NCBI GenBank assembly: GCA_039960995.1 | Contig: JBDVKF010000072.1 | Location: forward strand, 37,875-101,874 | Direction: 5' to 3' | DNA: 64,000 nucleotides | DNA from: JABSSA01 sp039960995 | GTDB lineage: Bacteria > Pseudomonadota > Alphaproteobacteria > Rhodobacterales > Rhodobacteraceae | In this document: positions 26,331 through 34,304 of the stretch, in pieces | How positions within the stretch are numbered: the stretch's first letter is position 1 | How the letters are laid out: every line of letters starts with the position of its first letter | Made by a program: the position numbers and the translations under genes | The notes under the pieces: model-generated | What the model saw: the letters and a program-made list of their open reading frames with translations, nothing else | What the model was told of the DNA's origin: nothing | Database searches by the model: none

Positions 26331-27752
26331 ATGAAAGTAGGGCTTATTCGGACATCCTTGCCAAGTTATTTCCCACAGAGACACGGCGTTTGGGAACAGG
26401 CCGAAACAGCCTTGCGCGGGTTGTGCGACGAGGAAGGTGTCAGCCTTTATGTCAGCCCAGATATTCCGATGGGCAGCGCGGACACACAGGCGGTTTTGGA
26501 TGACTTTCAAGCCCAAGGCGTCGATTTTGTGTTGTTGCTGCATGGTGGCTTTTCGATGGGCGATGTGGCCCGCACGGTCGCGGCTTCACCATTTCGATGC
26601 GGGTTTTGGTCGGTGCCAGAACCAATACGCACAGGCGACGTGCAGCTGAATAACTTTGTGTCGCTGAATATGTCGTTGTCTATTGCGCGCCAAGTGCGTG
26701 ATCTGCGCCGCAACCCTGTGCAATGGTATCACGGCGCGCCTGAATCGCCGAAATTACAACACAGATTGCGCAATAGCTTGACCGCAATCAAGGCCGTGTC
26801 CGACCTGCACGGCGCGCGCATTGGCGTGATCGGCGGGTTGGCGATGACATTCTACAATATGGAAATCTCGACCTCTGATTTGCGCAGTCGTTTGGGCGTC
26901 GAAGTCGCGCATCACGATATCCACGAATTGACAGACCGTATGGCTGCGTTGGATGGTGATCGTGTGTCGCAAGAAACGGATGCGATGGCCGCCGCCGCCA
27001 CGGTTGACGGCGTGTCCGATGTGCAAATGGCGTTGACCGCACGCGCTGCCTTGGCATTGGGTGACATGGCCAAGGATGGTGGGTATGCCGCACTTGCCGT
27101 CAGCGATTGGCCTGCATTGCAGAGCAATCCCGGCATGCATCCCGGCGCCGCGTTTACGTGGCTCGAAGAAAAACACGCGCTTCCTGTCGCCTCAGAAGGC
27201 GATGTACTTGGCACAATCACGCAGTTGGTTGCGCGAACTGTGACGGGCAAGGTGGGGTATTTGCTGGACATGACCGAACCCGACCTTGATGCGGGTCAAT
27301 TGCTGATGTGGCATGGCGGCGGGGGGCCGCTGTATCTGGCTGATGATCAAGGCGCAAAGTGGATCAACCATCCGATGATCGGGCGCGGAACGGCAGAAGG
27401 CCCGATTTATGGCGCGATCAGCGATTTGGTGTTTCGCGATGGCCCCTGCAGTATCTTCCGCGTGGCGCGAAACGCGGGCGCATGTTTCACCATGACCGCA
27501 CGGATCGCCGGACGAGATCCAAGTGGCTTTACCGGCTGTCGTGGCTGGCTGGATACATTCAAAATCGACGGCAACGATGCGTCACTTGAGGACGTGGTGA
27601 ACACCGTGATGGCCCATGGATTGGAACATCACTTTGTACTCGTGCCCGGTGACGTCAGTGGCGTTTTGCAAGAATTCGCAAGCTGGACCGGGATGGACAT
27701 CCTTGGCCATGTTCCGATGAAAGATCACCTTGATGCGCGCGATTTTACTTAG
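26331..27752 (+). CDS. L-fucose/L-arabinose isomerase-family protein
   Basis: 473 residues resembling the fucose/arabinose isomerase superfamily, with an N-terminal Rossmann-like half (VDFVLLLHGGFSMGDVAR) and a C-terminal half with the metal-binding region ASEGDVLGTIT. AGGGAG precedes the start. The family interconverts aldoses and ketoses; members near sugar-cleaving clusters often have unknown substrates. It ends the operon, and its last bases overlap the convergent nucleoside hydrolase gene. It may provide the aldose-ketose step ahead of the kinase. Confidence 0.75.
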   Translation: MKVGLIRTSLPSYFPQRHGVWEQAETALRGLCDEEGVSLYVSPDIPMGSADTQAVLDDFQAQGVDFVLLLHGGFSMGDVARTVAASPFRCGFWSVPEPIRTGDVQLNNFVSLNMSLSIARQVRDLRRNPVQWYHGAPESPKLQHRLRNSLTAIKAVSDLHGARIGVIGGLAMTFYNMEISTSDLRSRLGVEVAHHDIHELTDRMAALDGDRVSQETDAMAAAATVDGVSDVQMALTARAALALGDMAKDGGYAALAVSDWPALQSNPGMHPGAAFTWLEEKHALPVASEGDVLGTITQLVARTVTGKVGYLLDMTEPDLDAGQLLMWHGGGGPLYLADDQGAKWINHPMIGRGTAEGPIYGAISDLVFRDGPCSIFRVARNAGACFTMTARIAGRDPSGFTGCRGWLDTFKIDGNDASLEDVVNTVMAHGLEHHFVLVPGDVSGVLQEFASWTGMDILGHVPMKDHLDARDFT

Positions 27753-28827
27753 CCGCGCGCCCCAGTTTTTCATAGAAATCTAAGAATATTTCGTCGCGCT
27801 GAACATCATGAGCTTCGCGCATCAGATGTCGCGTTTCGTCATGTTGCCAGAACAGTTCGTCGTCCAGTATCGGCGACGCGGTCAACCGTGTCGGAACCCA
27901 GTCTGGATTGATCAGCCATGCAATATTGATGATGTCCCAGATCACCCATGTGCGTTGCTCGCGATTGGTAATGGCGAACATGTCGTGCAGCGGGTTGTGC
28001 GTGTAAAGGTGGTTTAGATAATCACCAATCGCGCCTTGTCCTTTGACAAACTGGTCCATTTCCGGCCACGAGATCTTGAGCTGTGCGCCAACGTGATACC
28101 CTGGCAAATAGACATGCGGCACACCGCAATCAAAGATCAGACGCGACGCATGGGTGTCTTGCACCAAATTAAGCGACGGTCGGTTACAATGTGGTGCTGA
28201 CGACGGATAGGCCGACGTCCAGATGACAACGATCCGATCAATGATGTCAGGTGCTTTCAGCAACGCGCTTGCGATATTGGTCACGCATCCCATTGCCGCA
28301 ATATAAAGCGGGGCATCCCCTGCGCGCGCCAACCTGATGATCGTGTCCACAGCCTCGGAGTGCACGATGTCGTCTGGGCTTTGCATATACCGTTCAGCGC
28401 CTGCGAACACGCGCCCCTGATGCGACATCCCCAACTTTTCATAGATGGTGCAAATTTCGGTATGGCTGAGCGCCATGCCTTCTGCAGGCCCAACAAAGTT
28501 AAGGTCGGCCGCACGGCGACCTTGTGCATGCAACCGCGACAACCATCCCTGAAACCCGCCAACAAGGTGTTCCTGACGGGCGGTTCCTTCTTCCAACGCC
28601 TTTTCGGCGGCCAACAATTCTGGTTGGTGATGGGCAAAGGAAAACGGGACGGCGGTCACAGCCTCAACCGTCAAATGTTCGGGGGATAGCAACGCCCAAG
28701 CGATGGCGTATTGATCGTCAATTTCATTGGCCGCGTCTGTGTCGATAAGCAAACGGACCGGGCCGTTTCCATTGGGCAGGGCCAGACGGTCGGTCATCAA
28801 TTCGGTGCTGAGTGGGGCAAATGTCAT
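27745..28827 (-). CDS. nucleoside hydrolase family protein
   Basis: 360 residues. The N-terminal aspartate cluster reads DTDAANEIDDQYA (Asp29, Asp31, Asp37, Asp38), a variant of the calcium-binding DTDxGxDD motif of inosine-uridine hydrolases. AAMGCVTNIASALL is another conserved segment. The enzyme would release free pentose from a nucleoside by hydrolysis. It lies 12 bases downstream of the GntR gene and converges with the isomerase gene, so the same locus encodes both phosphorolytic and hydrolytic cleavage. Confidence 0.82.
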   Translation of the reverse strand: MTFAPLSTELMTDRLALPNGNGPVRLLIDTDAANEIDDQYAIAWALLSPEHLTVEAVTAVPFSFAHHQPELLAAEKALEEGTARQEHLVGGFQGWLSRLHAQGRRAADLNFVGPAEGMALSHTEICTIYEKLGMSHQGRVFAGAERYMQSPDDIVHSEAVDTIIRLARAGDAPLYIAAMGCVTNIASALLKAPDIIDRIVVIWTSAYPSSAPHCNRPSLNLVQDTHASRLIFDCGVPHVYLPGYHVGAQLKISWPEMDQFVKGQGAIGDYLNHLYTHNPLHDMFAITNREQRTWVIWDIINIAWLINPDWVPTRLTASPILDDELFWQHDETRHLMREAHDVQRDEIFLDFYEKLGRAAK

Positions 28828-28839
28828 AGTTGAAGTGTC

Positions 28840-29586
28840 CTAAACATGGCGTGGCGTTCTGGAAGATTGTGATAAGTTAAAGCTGACAGACCCTGCGCGA
28901 TAAACGTCTTCATGAAACACCATGCGACCTGCATCATCGAACGCGGAACAGGCTTGTTTCAACAAGGGTTCACCGGCGGAAATTTGAAAGGTCTCGGCCA
29001 TAACTGCATCGGCAAGAATGGGGCTGATGTCTTCGCAAGCGGCCGACCAATCCAATTGGAACCGATCGTTTAGAATGCGCAAAATCGATTGCCCCGGTCC
29101 ACGTTCCGGGAAATCCTCGGGTCGCGCATCTTTCAGCAAACTGCGGGGTGCATAGGTCTTAACCAGCATGCTTGGTGTGCTATCGACCAACCTTAGGCGC
29201 ACAACGCGACTGATTTCGACACCCTGCATTTCGGCAGGCAAATGCGCCAGTTCACCGGACCCAGCCTTGAAATGATCAAGGGATATGAACCGCGACGACG
29301 GATCATGCCCGGCCCGCAGCATAGCGTCAGTGAATGACGTCAAGCAGGTGTCGGATGCGGGCGACAGCGTCAAAACCTTGTACCCGCTGCCTTGTTTGCT
29401 TTCGACGTACCCGTCCTGAACCAACATATCCAACGCACGGCGGATCGTGGCGCGGCTGACGTCGAAATGCGTAGCCAGCTCGCTTTCGGTTGGCATGCGA
29501 CCACCCACAGGATAACGGCCCGATTTCAAACGCTGAACAATCACCTGATAGGCGCGTTCGTATTTCGGTTGGCCATCTGTTTGCAT
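28840..29586 (-). CDS. GntR-family regulator of the HutC/UTRA type
   Basis: 248 residues. The N-terminal winged helix is clear (KSGRYPVGGRMPTESELA, then FDVSRATIRRALDML), and the C-terminal ~170 residues have the UTRA effector-binding pattern. ATG 29586 is chosen for its AAGGA box; the frame extends 32 codons further. It lies inside the island between the two TTGTA-N2-TACAA palindromes and is probably a repressor released by a sugar or nucleoside effector. Confidence 0.85.
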   Translation of the reverse strand: MQTDGQPKYERAYQVIVQRLKSGRYPVGGRMPTESELATHFDVSRATIRRALDMLVQDGYVESKQGSGYKVLTLSPASDTCLTSFTDAMLRAGHDPSSRFISLDHFKAGSGELAHLPAEMQGVEISRVVRLRLVDSTPSMLVKTYAPRSLLKDARPEDFPERGPGQSILRILNDRFQLDWSAACEDISPILADAVMAETFQISAGEPLLKQACSAFDDAGRMVFHEDVYRAGSVSFNLSQSSRTPRHV

Positions 29587-29700
29587 GATTTCAATCCTTT
29601 GCCCGTACCAGTGGTGTCTGGTTTGGTAGACGGGTGTTTTTGTCCTGCGCACGACTGTACCCGGATTGGATAGTTGCACCAAATGACGGGGCCGCGTCCA

Positions 29701-31362
29701 TCATGACGCCGCCGCTTTTTCGGCTTCGCGCAGCGCCCGGCGATTGATTTTACCGGATGATGTCATCTCAAACCCATCCACATATGCAAAGGCACGTGGG
29801 GCTTTGTATCCTGCCAATCGCGTCTTTACGTGTTCGCGCAGTTCAGCGGAAAGGGTATCATCCCCTTCGAACCCGGTGCGCAATTTGATCACCGCTTTCA
29901 CAATCGATCCACGATCTGGATCCGGCTTACCGATCACTGCAACTTCTGCGACAGAAGGGTGCGCCAGCAGGCATTCTTCGATTTCGGCTGGACCAATTCG
30001 AAAACCCGACGACTTGATCAAATCGTCAGAACGCCCTTTGTACCAGAAATACCCATCCTTATCCCGCACAGCCAAATCATGGGTCCGCAAGTAAGGTCCA
30101 AGCTGCATTTCAGCCGTTTTTTCTGGATTGTTCAGATACCCAAGAAATCGCGTCGGCGAGGATTGAACCGTTACGATCTCGCCGGGTTCGCCGTCTGCGA
30201 CATCTGCGCCATCGGCATCCACCAAATGCACCCGGTGACCCGGATAGGCCCGTCCCATTGATCCCGGTCTGCGCGGGAAAAGCGCCGCGCAATTGCCGAT
30301 AAGGTGGTTCACCTCGGTCATGCCATAGAATTCGTTGCAAACGACCTTCAGCTTGTTTTCCGCCCAGTTCAGGGTTTCCGACGCCAAGGCTTCGCCGCCG
30401 GTGCAGATCACGTTCAGAGACAGATCGTAATCCTCTCGTGGGTCAGGTGTTTGTGCCAAACGTTTGATCGCAGTCGGGGCCAAAAACGTGTGCGTGACCT
30501 TGTGGCGACTGATAAAGGCGTAGGCACTTTGTGCCTCGAACCGGTCCAGTGACGTCGCAATGGGACGTCCGGCCATCCACGCGGGAAACAGCATATCAAG
30601 TAAACCGCCCACCCAGGCCCAATCTGAGGGTGACCAATAAACGGCGTTTTCCTGTTCCATCGACAGGTTGAAAAACAAGTTTATCGACGGAGTGTAGGCC
30701 GCCAAAATGCGATGCCCGTGCAAGATGCCTTTGGGTTTTCCGGTGGATCCAGACGTGTACATCAACAGGGCAGGGTCATCGGCCCCGGTATAGTCCGTTT
30801 CAAAATCAATCGCATCGGTGTCAAAGGCCGCCCCAAGGTCAAGATCACCGTCTTGAGGATCGCGGCAAAACACGTGTTTGAGGTCGGGTAGGTCGTGATC
30901 TGCAGTCTTGCGCATCGGTGCCCATGCCGCGTTGGATGTCAAAATCACCGGCAACGCACAATCGGTCAGCGCGTGGCGCAAAGAGTCTGGCCCATATAAC
31001 TGCGAAAGCGTCACTGCGACGCCGCCCAATTTACACACCGCCATATGCGCAACTGCTGTATCCGGATGTTGTCCCGTATGCAGGCCGATCAGGCTGCCAC
31101 GCCCATAGCCAAGCGCCTTGAGGGCTGCCGCGAGGTTGGTGGCTTCGCGATCTACATCCGCGAAGCTTTGTATATGTATTTTGCCGGTTGAATCCTCGTA
31201 AATCATGGCGGGATCATTGCGCGTGGCTGACCCAAGGTACTTGCCGATTGTCAAATGAAAAATGTTGACGTCATCCGGCCAACTGATCGCAATTCCGTCA
31301 CCATCCTTGCGTAGATTCAACGCGGCCAATCGGTCCGCAGGGATTTCAATTGGGCTATGCAT
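29701..31362 (-). CDS. AMP-forming acyl-CoA synthetase
   Basis: 553 residues of the ANL superfamily; LLMYTSGSTGKPKGILHGH is the phosphate loop and the lysine of SSGKINRRAL the catalytic C-terminal residue. The pattern is closest to acetyl-CoA or medium-chain acyl-CoA synthetases. Its start lies eight bases inside the DUF35 gene, making a three-gene unit with the thiolase-fold protein. The acid it activates is unknown. Confidence 0.82.
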   Translation of the reverse strand: MHSPIEIPADRLAALNLRKDGDGIAISWPDDVNIFHLTIGKYLGSATRNDPAMIYEDSTGKIHIQSFADVDREATNLAAALKALGYGRGSLIGLHTGQHPDTAVAHMAVCKLGGVAVTLSQLYGPDSLRHALTDCALPVILTSNAAWAPMRKTADHDLPDLKHVFCRDPQDGDLDLGAAFDTDAIDFETDYTGADDPALLMYTSGSTGKPKGILHGHRILAAYTPSINLFFNLSMEQENAVYWSPSDWAWVGGLLDMLFPAWMAGRPIATSLDRFEAQSAYAFISRHKVTHTFLAPTAIKRLAQTPDPREDYDLSLNVICTGGEALASETLNWAENKLKVVCNEFYGMTEVNHLIGNCAALFPRRPGSMGRAYPGHRVHLVDADGADVADGEPGEIVTVQSSPTRFLGYLNNPEKTAEMQLGPYLRTHDLAVRDKDGYFWYKGRSDDLIKSSGFRIGPAEIEECLLAHPSVAEVAVIGKPDPDRGSIVKAVIKLRTGFEGDDTLSAELREHVKTRLAGYKAPRAFAYVDGFEMTSSGKINRRALREAEKAAAS

Positions 31363-31726
31363 TTGGTTCCCCTGTCAAAAGCAGCATAGGAAGATCACCT
31401 TCGGACGCGATCAGTTGTCCGTGCGTCGCGTCACCGCCAACATCAATTAACTTGACCGATGACAGCGCATTTGCGCCCTCAAACCGTGCCAAAGCAAACG
31501 ATCCGTCAGAGCCATCCGTCCGCCATATGATTTCAGCCCGACCTGATAAAACCACCCACGTTGCGTTGCTGCTTCCGCAGGAGCACACGCGTACCGGAGG
31601 AAAGCTCACTTTGGCGCAATCAGAACAGTGTCGCCCCGTCGCGGCACCTTGTTTCAACCCATCAACGAACGGTGCAAACCATCCCGGAGCCAAAGTGTAA
31701 TCAAGGGCAAGGTGATGCGAAATCAT
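31355..31726 (-). CDS. DUF35 zinc-ribbon/OB-fold protein
   Basis: 123 residues. Four cysteines in CSDCAKVSFPPVRVCSC form the zinc ribbon, followed by an OB-fold acyl-CoA-binding domain. These proteins are obligatory partners of thiolase-fold enzymes such as the steroid aldolase Ltp2. The start is ATG 31726, overlapping the thiolase-fold stop (ATGA). Confidence 0.85.
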   Translation of the reverse strand: MISHHLALDYTLAPGWFAPFVDGLKQGAATGRHCSDCAKVSFPPVRVCSCGSSNATWVVLSGRAEIIWRTDGSDGSFALARFEGANALSSVKLIDVGGDATHGQLIASEGDLPMLLLTGEPNA

Positions 31727-32904
31727 GCAGCCCGCCTTCCTTGTGTCAGGATCGTCACCGCCGATGTGGTGCATACCCCGCCATGCGTGTCAGCAAGTGC
31801 CCATACGGGTGGTTTTCGCGGTTGGAGCGCGGCGTGGTACCGACCCTCCAGCACCAATGCGCATGTCGCGGTCTGCGCTACACCAGTGGCGCCCACAGGT
31901 GCACCTTGCCCCATCAACCCGCCAGACAGGTTAATCGGGCAGGGACCACCCTTGGCGAATTTCCCATCCCTTAGATCGTGTGAAACCGTATCGGACAGCC
32001 CCATGGCGGCGATCCCTTGCAGCTGCGCACCAGCGTAAGCGTCATAGATTTCGGCCATTTGAATATCGGCCGGGTTAATTTCAGCCTCGGCACATGCGCG
32101 TTGCATGGCTTTGGTTTTGGCAGCAAACGCACCCGGATCAGCACGCGCGCCCAAATGCATGTGATCTGTTGCCGCCCCGGCACCAGCAATACGCGGCGCA
32201 GTCGTGCGATTGGCCGGAGCATAACGCGCCTGCGAAAGGATCAAGGCGGCTGCCCCATCTGACAATGGCGAACAATGCAGCCGACGATATGGGGACGAAA
32301 TCATTGGACTGGCGCTGATATCATCCGCAGTATCCTGACGGCGCAGATGCGCACCAGGATTGGAACAGGCATTCATTCGGTTCCGAATTGTGACTGCCGC
32401 CAAATCCGCCTCAGATGTGCGATGCTCGGCTGCGAACGCCTGATAAGACAGTGCGTACAGGGCTGTTGATGTCAGCCCCGTCATTCCATCCGTCCACGCA
32501 TCAAACGAAAACCCGTAAAGCGACCGGATCGCATTGCCAGATAAAGTCGAAGCCGATGGATCAACACCAATGACCACAGCGTGGCGCACGGCTCCCGATT
32601 GAACCGAGCGCATCGCCGCATGAACCGCCAGCTGGCCGGACGCCCCGCCACCTTCGCAACGGGTCGCGGCCACGTCAACAAGGCCCAATTCAGTCGCAAG
32701 CACAGATGCCGGGTTCAGTTGCAGATGAAAAAAGTCACTTTCGGATGCCACATATAGCGCATCGATGTCCGAGCGTTCTAATCCGGACATGGCCAACGCT
32801 GTGTCAAACGCAGACGCGGCCCAATCCCGAAAACCAGTGCCATCCCGACGGCGCTTGAAAGGCGTCAAAGCTGCCCCAGTCACAGTGACATTCGTTGTGT
32901 GCAT
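31723..32904 (-). CDS. thiolase-fold protein (SCP2/Ltp2 type) with altered catalytic residues
   Basis: 393 residues. The nucleophile region TRCEGGGASG keeps Cys83. The two histidine motifs of thiolases are changed: EIYDAY has Tyr287 where thiolases have His, and GQGAPVGATG has Ala335 where GHP is usual. Cys348 in TATCALVL is kept. Together with the adjacent DUF35 partner this resembles the Ltp2-type retro-aldolases, which use tyrosines in a remodelled thiolase active site. It heads the minus-strand operon and starts 52 bases from a palindromic operator. Confidence 0.75.
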   Translation of the reverse strand: MHTTNVTVTGAALTPFKRRRDGTGFRDWAASAFDTALAMSGLERSDIDALYVASESDFFHLQLNPASVLATELGLVDVAATRCEGGGASGQLAVHAAMRSVQSGAVRHAVVIGVDPSASTLSGNAIRSLYGFSFDAWTDGMTGLTSTALYALSYQAFAAEHRTSEADLAAVTIRNRMNACSNPGAHLRRQDTADDISASPMISSPYRRLHCSPLSDGAAALILSQARYAPANRTTAPRIAGAGAATDHMHLGARADPGAFAAKTKAMQRACAEAEINPADIQMAEIYDAYAGAQLQGIAAMGLSDTVSHDLRDGKFAKGGPCPINLSGGLMGQGAPVGATGVAQTATCALVLEGRYHAALQPRKPPVWALADTHGGVCTTSAVTILTQGRRAA

Positions 32905-32956
32905 TTTGCGCGTTCTACTATTTTCTGGATCGCTTAAACATCTTGACCTAACATAT

Positions 32957-32968
32957 TTGTAGATACAA
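32957..32968. promoter_or_regulatory. palindromic operator TTGTAGATACAA, copy 2
   Basis: Same arms and spacing as the site at 18071-18082, only the central dinucleotide differing. It lies in the 95-base divergent region between the thiolase-fold gene and the MFS gene, close enough to both starts to control both promoters. Confidence 0.65.
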
Positions 32969-32999
32969 GTTGATTTATCTGCGCTGCATGTGGGGGCTC

Positions 33000-34202
33000 A
33001 TGTTGTTTGCAAAGCAAAGTCGTTCAGAGATTGGTGTAGGCAAGGACGCCGGATTGCAGGCGGTCGCGACATCCGTATTCGTCTGTTGCTGCGCCGGCGC
33101 TCTTTATGGGTGGAGCGCTTTGATCGCGCCGCTTCAAGCGACCTTTGCAGTGACCACCGCCCAGACTGGTTTTGTGTTCTCTTTGGCCATCGTCAGCTTT
33201 ACGGCTGCGGTCATCATAACGCCCCGACTGCCGTTCCATGTTTCACATAAGTTACTGCTGGTTTTCTATGGTTTGGCGGGATCACTCTTTCTGGTGTCCG
33301 CAGTACATGCCAGCACATTCCAAGTGTTTTTGTTGTGCTTTAGCGTTGGGTTTGGCGCAGCCAGCGGTGGAATATACATCACAGCGCTTGGCATTGCTGG
33401 TGGAACGCGCAAGCACATACTCGCAACCCCAATCATGGTCGCAAGTTTTGGCCTTGGTGGCGCAATATTCGGACCCGTTTGGCGACAATTGGACCGGGCA
33501 GATTGGGGAATGGCCGCATTGTACCCCCTTGCCGTTCTGTTGTGCATCGCTTCTTTGATTGCATTGGCCTCACGCAATCAAACCGAACCCATCAAAAAAG
33601 CCCCTGTAGCAATCAAAAGACCATCAAACGCACCAATGATGCGATTGATATGGTCCTTATTCGCATTGGGTTCATTTGCGGGGCTCATGGTGCTGGGCCT
33701 TGGTGCAAAGATGATGAGCGTCGCCGGAGCCGGGGCGGGGCTTGCTAGTTTTAGTTTGGCTGGGGTCGCCCTTGGGAACACTGGGGGCAGACTATCTGTT
33801 GCTTGGTTTGGAACGTGGTTACGGGCAGATCACATCATGCAGGGCGCGATGATTCTGACGTTGCTCGGGTTAACCTTCACGGTGATGCAGCACAGTCCGG
33901 CAGGCGTTTGCTTCGGGCTGTTCTTGGTGGCAACAGGATATGGGGTCATCGCGTCAGGCGTGCCCGTTTTGACCCGGGACGTCTTTGGCGCTGACGAATT
34001 CCAACACCGCTTTGCGCTGATTTTTACCGCTTGGGGGACGGCTGGGTTCTTGGCCCCTTGGGTCGGTGGTGCGCTTTATGATGTAAGCCAGAGCTTTACG
34101 TTACCACTGGTCTTTGCCGGGATGTCATCCGTGCTGTTTTGCGTGGTGTCACAGCGGATCAAGACGCTTGGACAGACGCATCAAACGTCGGGTTCGCGTT
34201 AA
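33000..34202 (+). CDS. MFS transporter of the oxalate/formate antiporter (OFA) type
   Basis: 400 residues from the chosen start, about twelve membrane helices; YGWSALIAPLQATF and the long GFGAASGGIYITALG stretch fit the OFA monocarboxylate group. ATG 33000 has a G-run just upstream; ATG 32988 and TTG 32970 are in frame. It is divergent from the thiolase operon and probably under the same operator, so it may import the acid used by the CoA synthetase. Confidence 0.8.
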   Translation: MLFAKQSRSEIGVGKDAGLQAVATSVFVCCCAGALYGWSALIAPLQATFAVTTAQTGFVFSLAIVSFTAAVIITPRLPFHVSHKLLLVFYGLAGSLFLVSAVHASTFQVFLLCFSVGFGAASGGIYITALGIAGGTRKHILATPIMVASFGLGGAIFGPVWRQLDRADWGMAALYPLAVLLCIASLIALASRNQTEPIKKAPVAIKRPSNAPMMRLIWSLFALGSFAGLMVLGLGAKMMSVAGAGAGLASFSLAGVALGNTGGRLSVAWFGTWLRADHIMQGAMILTLLGLTFTVMQHSPAGVCFGLFLVATGYGVIASGVPVLTRDVFGADEFQHRFALIFTAWGTAGFLAPWVGGALYDVSQSFTLPLVFAGMSSVLFCVVSQRIKTLGQTHQTSGSR

Positions 34203-34260
34203 GCGATAGGCTCTTTGCGGGTCCAAGATCTATTCGCAATCGTCATGTTTCATTTTCAAG

Positions 34261-34304
34261 TCAAATGCGCAAGATACCGTTTCGATGGTATCTTGCGCAT
34301 TTGA
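34261..34304. repeat. perfect 18-base-pair palindrome between convergent genes
   Basis: TCAAATGCGCAAGATACC (34261-34278) is exactly complementary to 34287-34304 around an eight-base loop. It lies between the MFS stop and the purB stop. No T-run follows on either strand, so it may be a bidirectional 3' processing or termination structure. Confidence 0.75.

Noticed and set aside
29587..29700. GTCT-N8-AGAC before the GntR gene as a third regulon site
   Set aside because: The arms are only four bases and unlike the TTGTA-N2-TACAA sites.
34261..34304. Calling the long palindrome an intrinsic terminator
   Set aside because: No T-run on either strand; recorded as a repeat instead.
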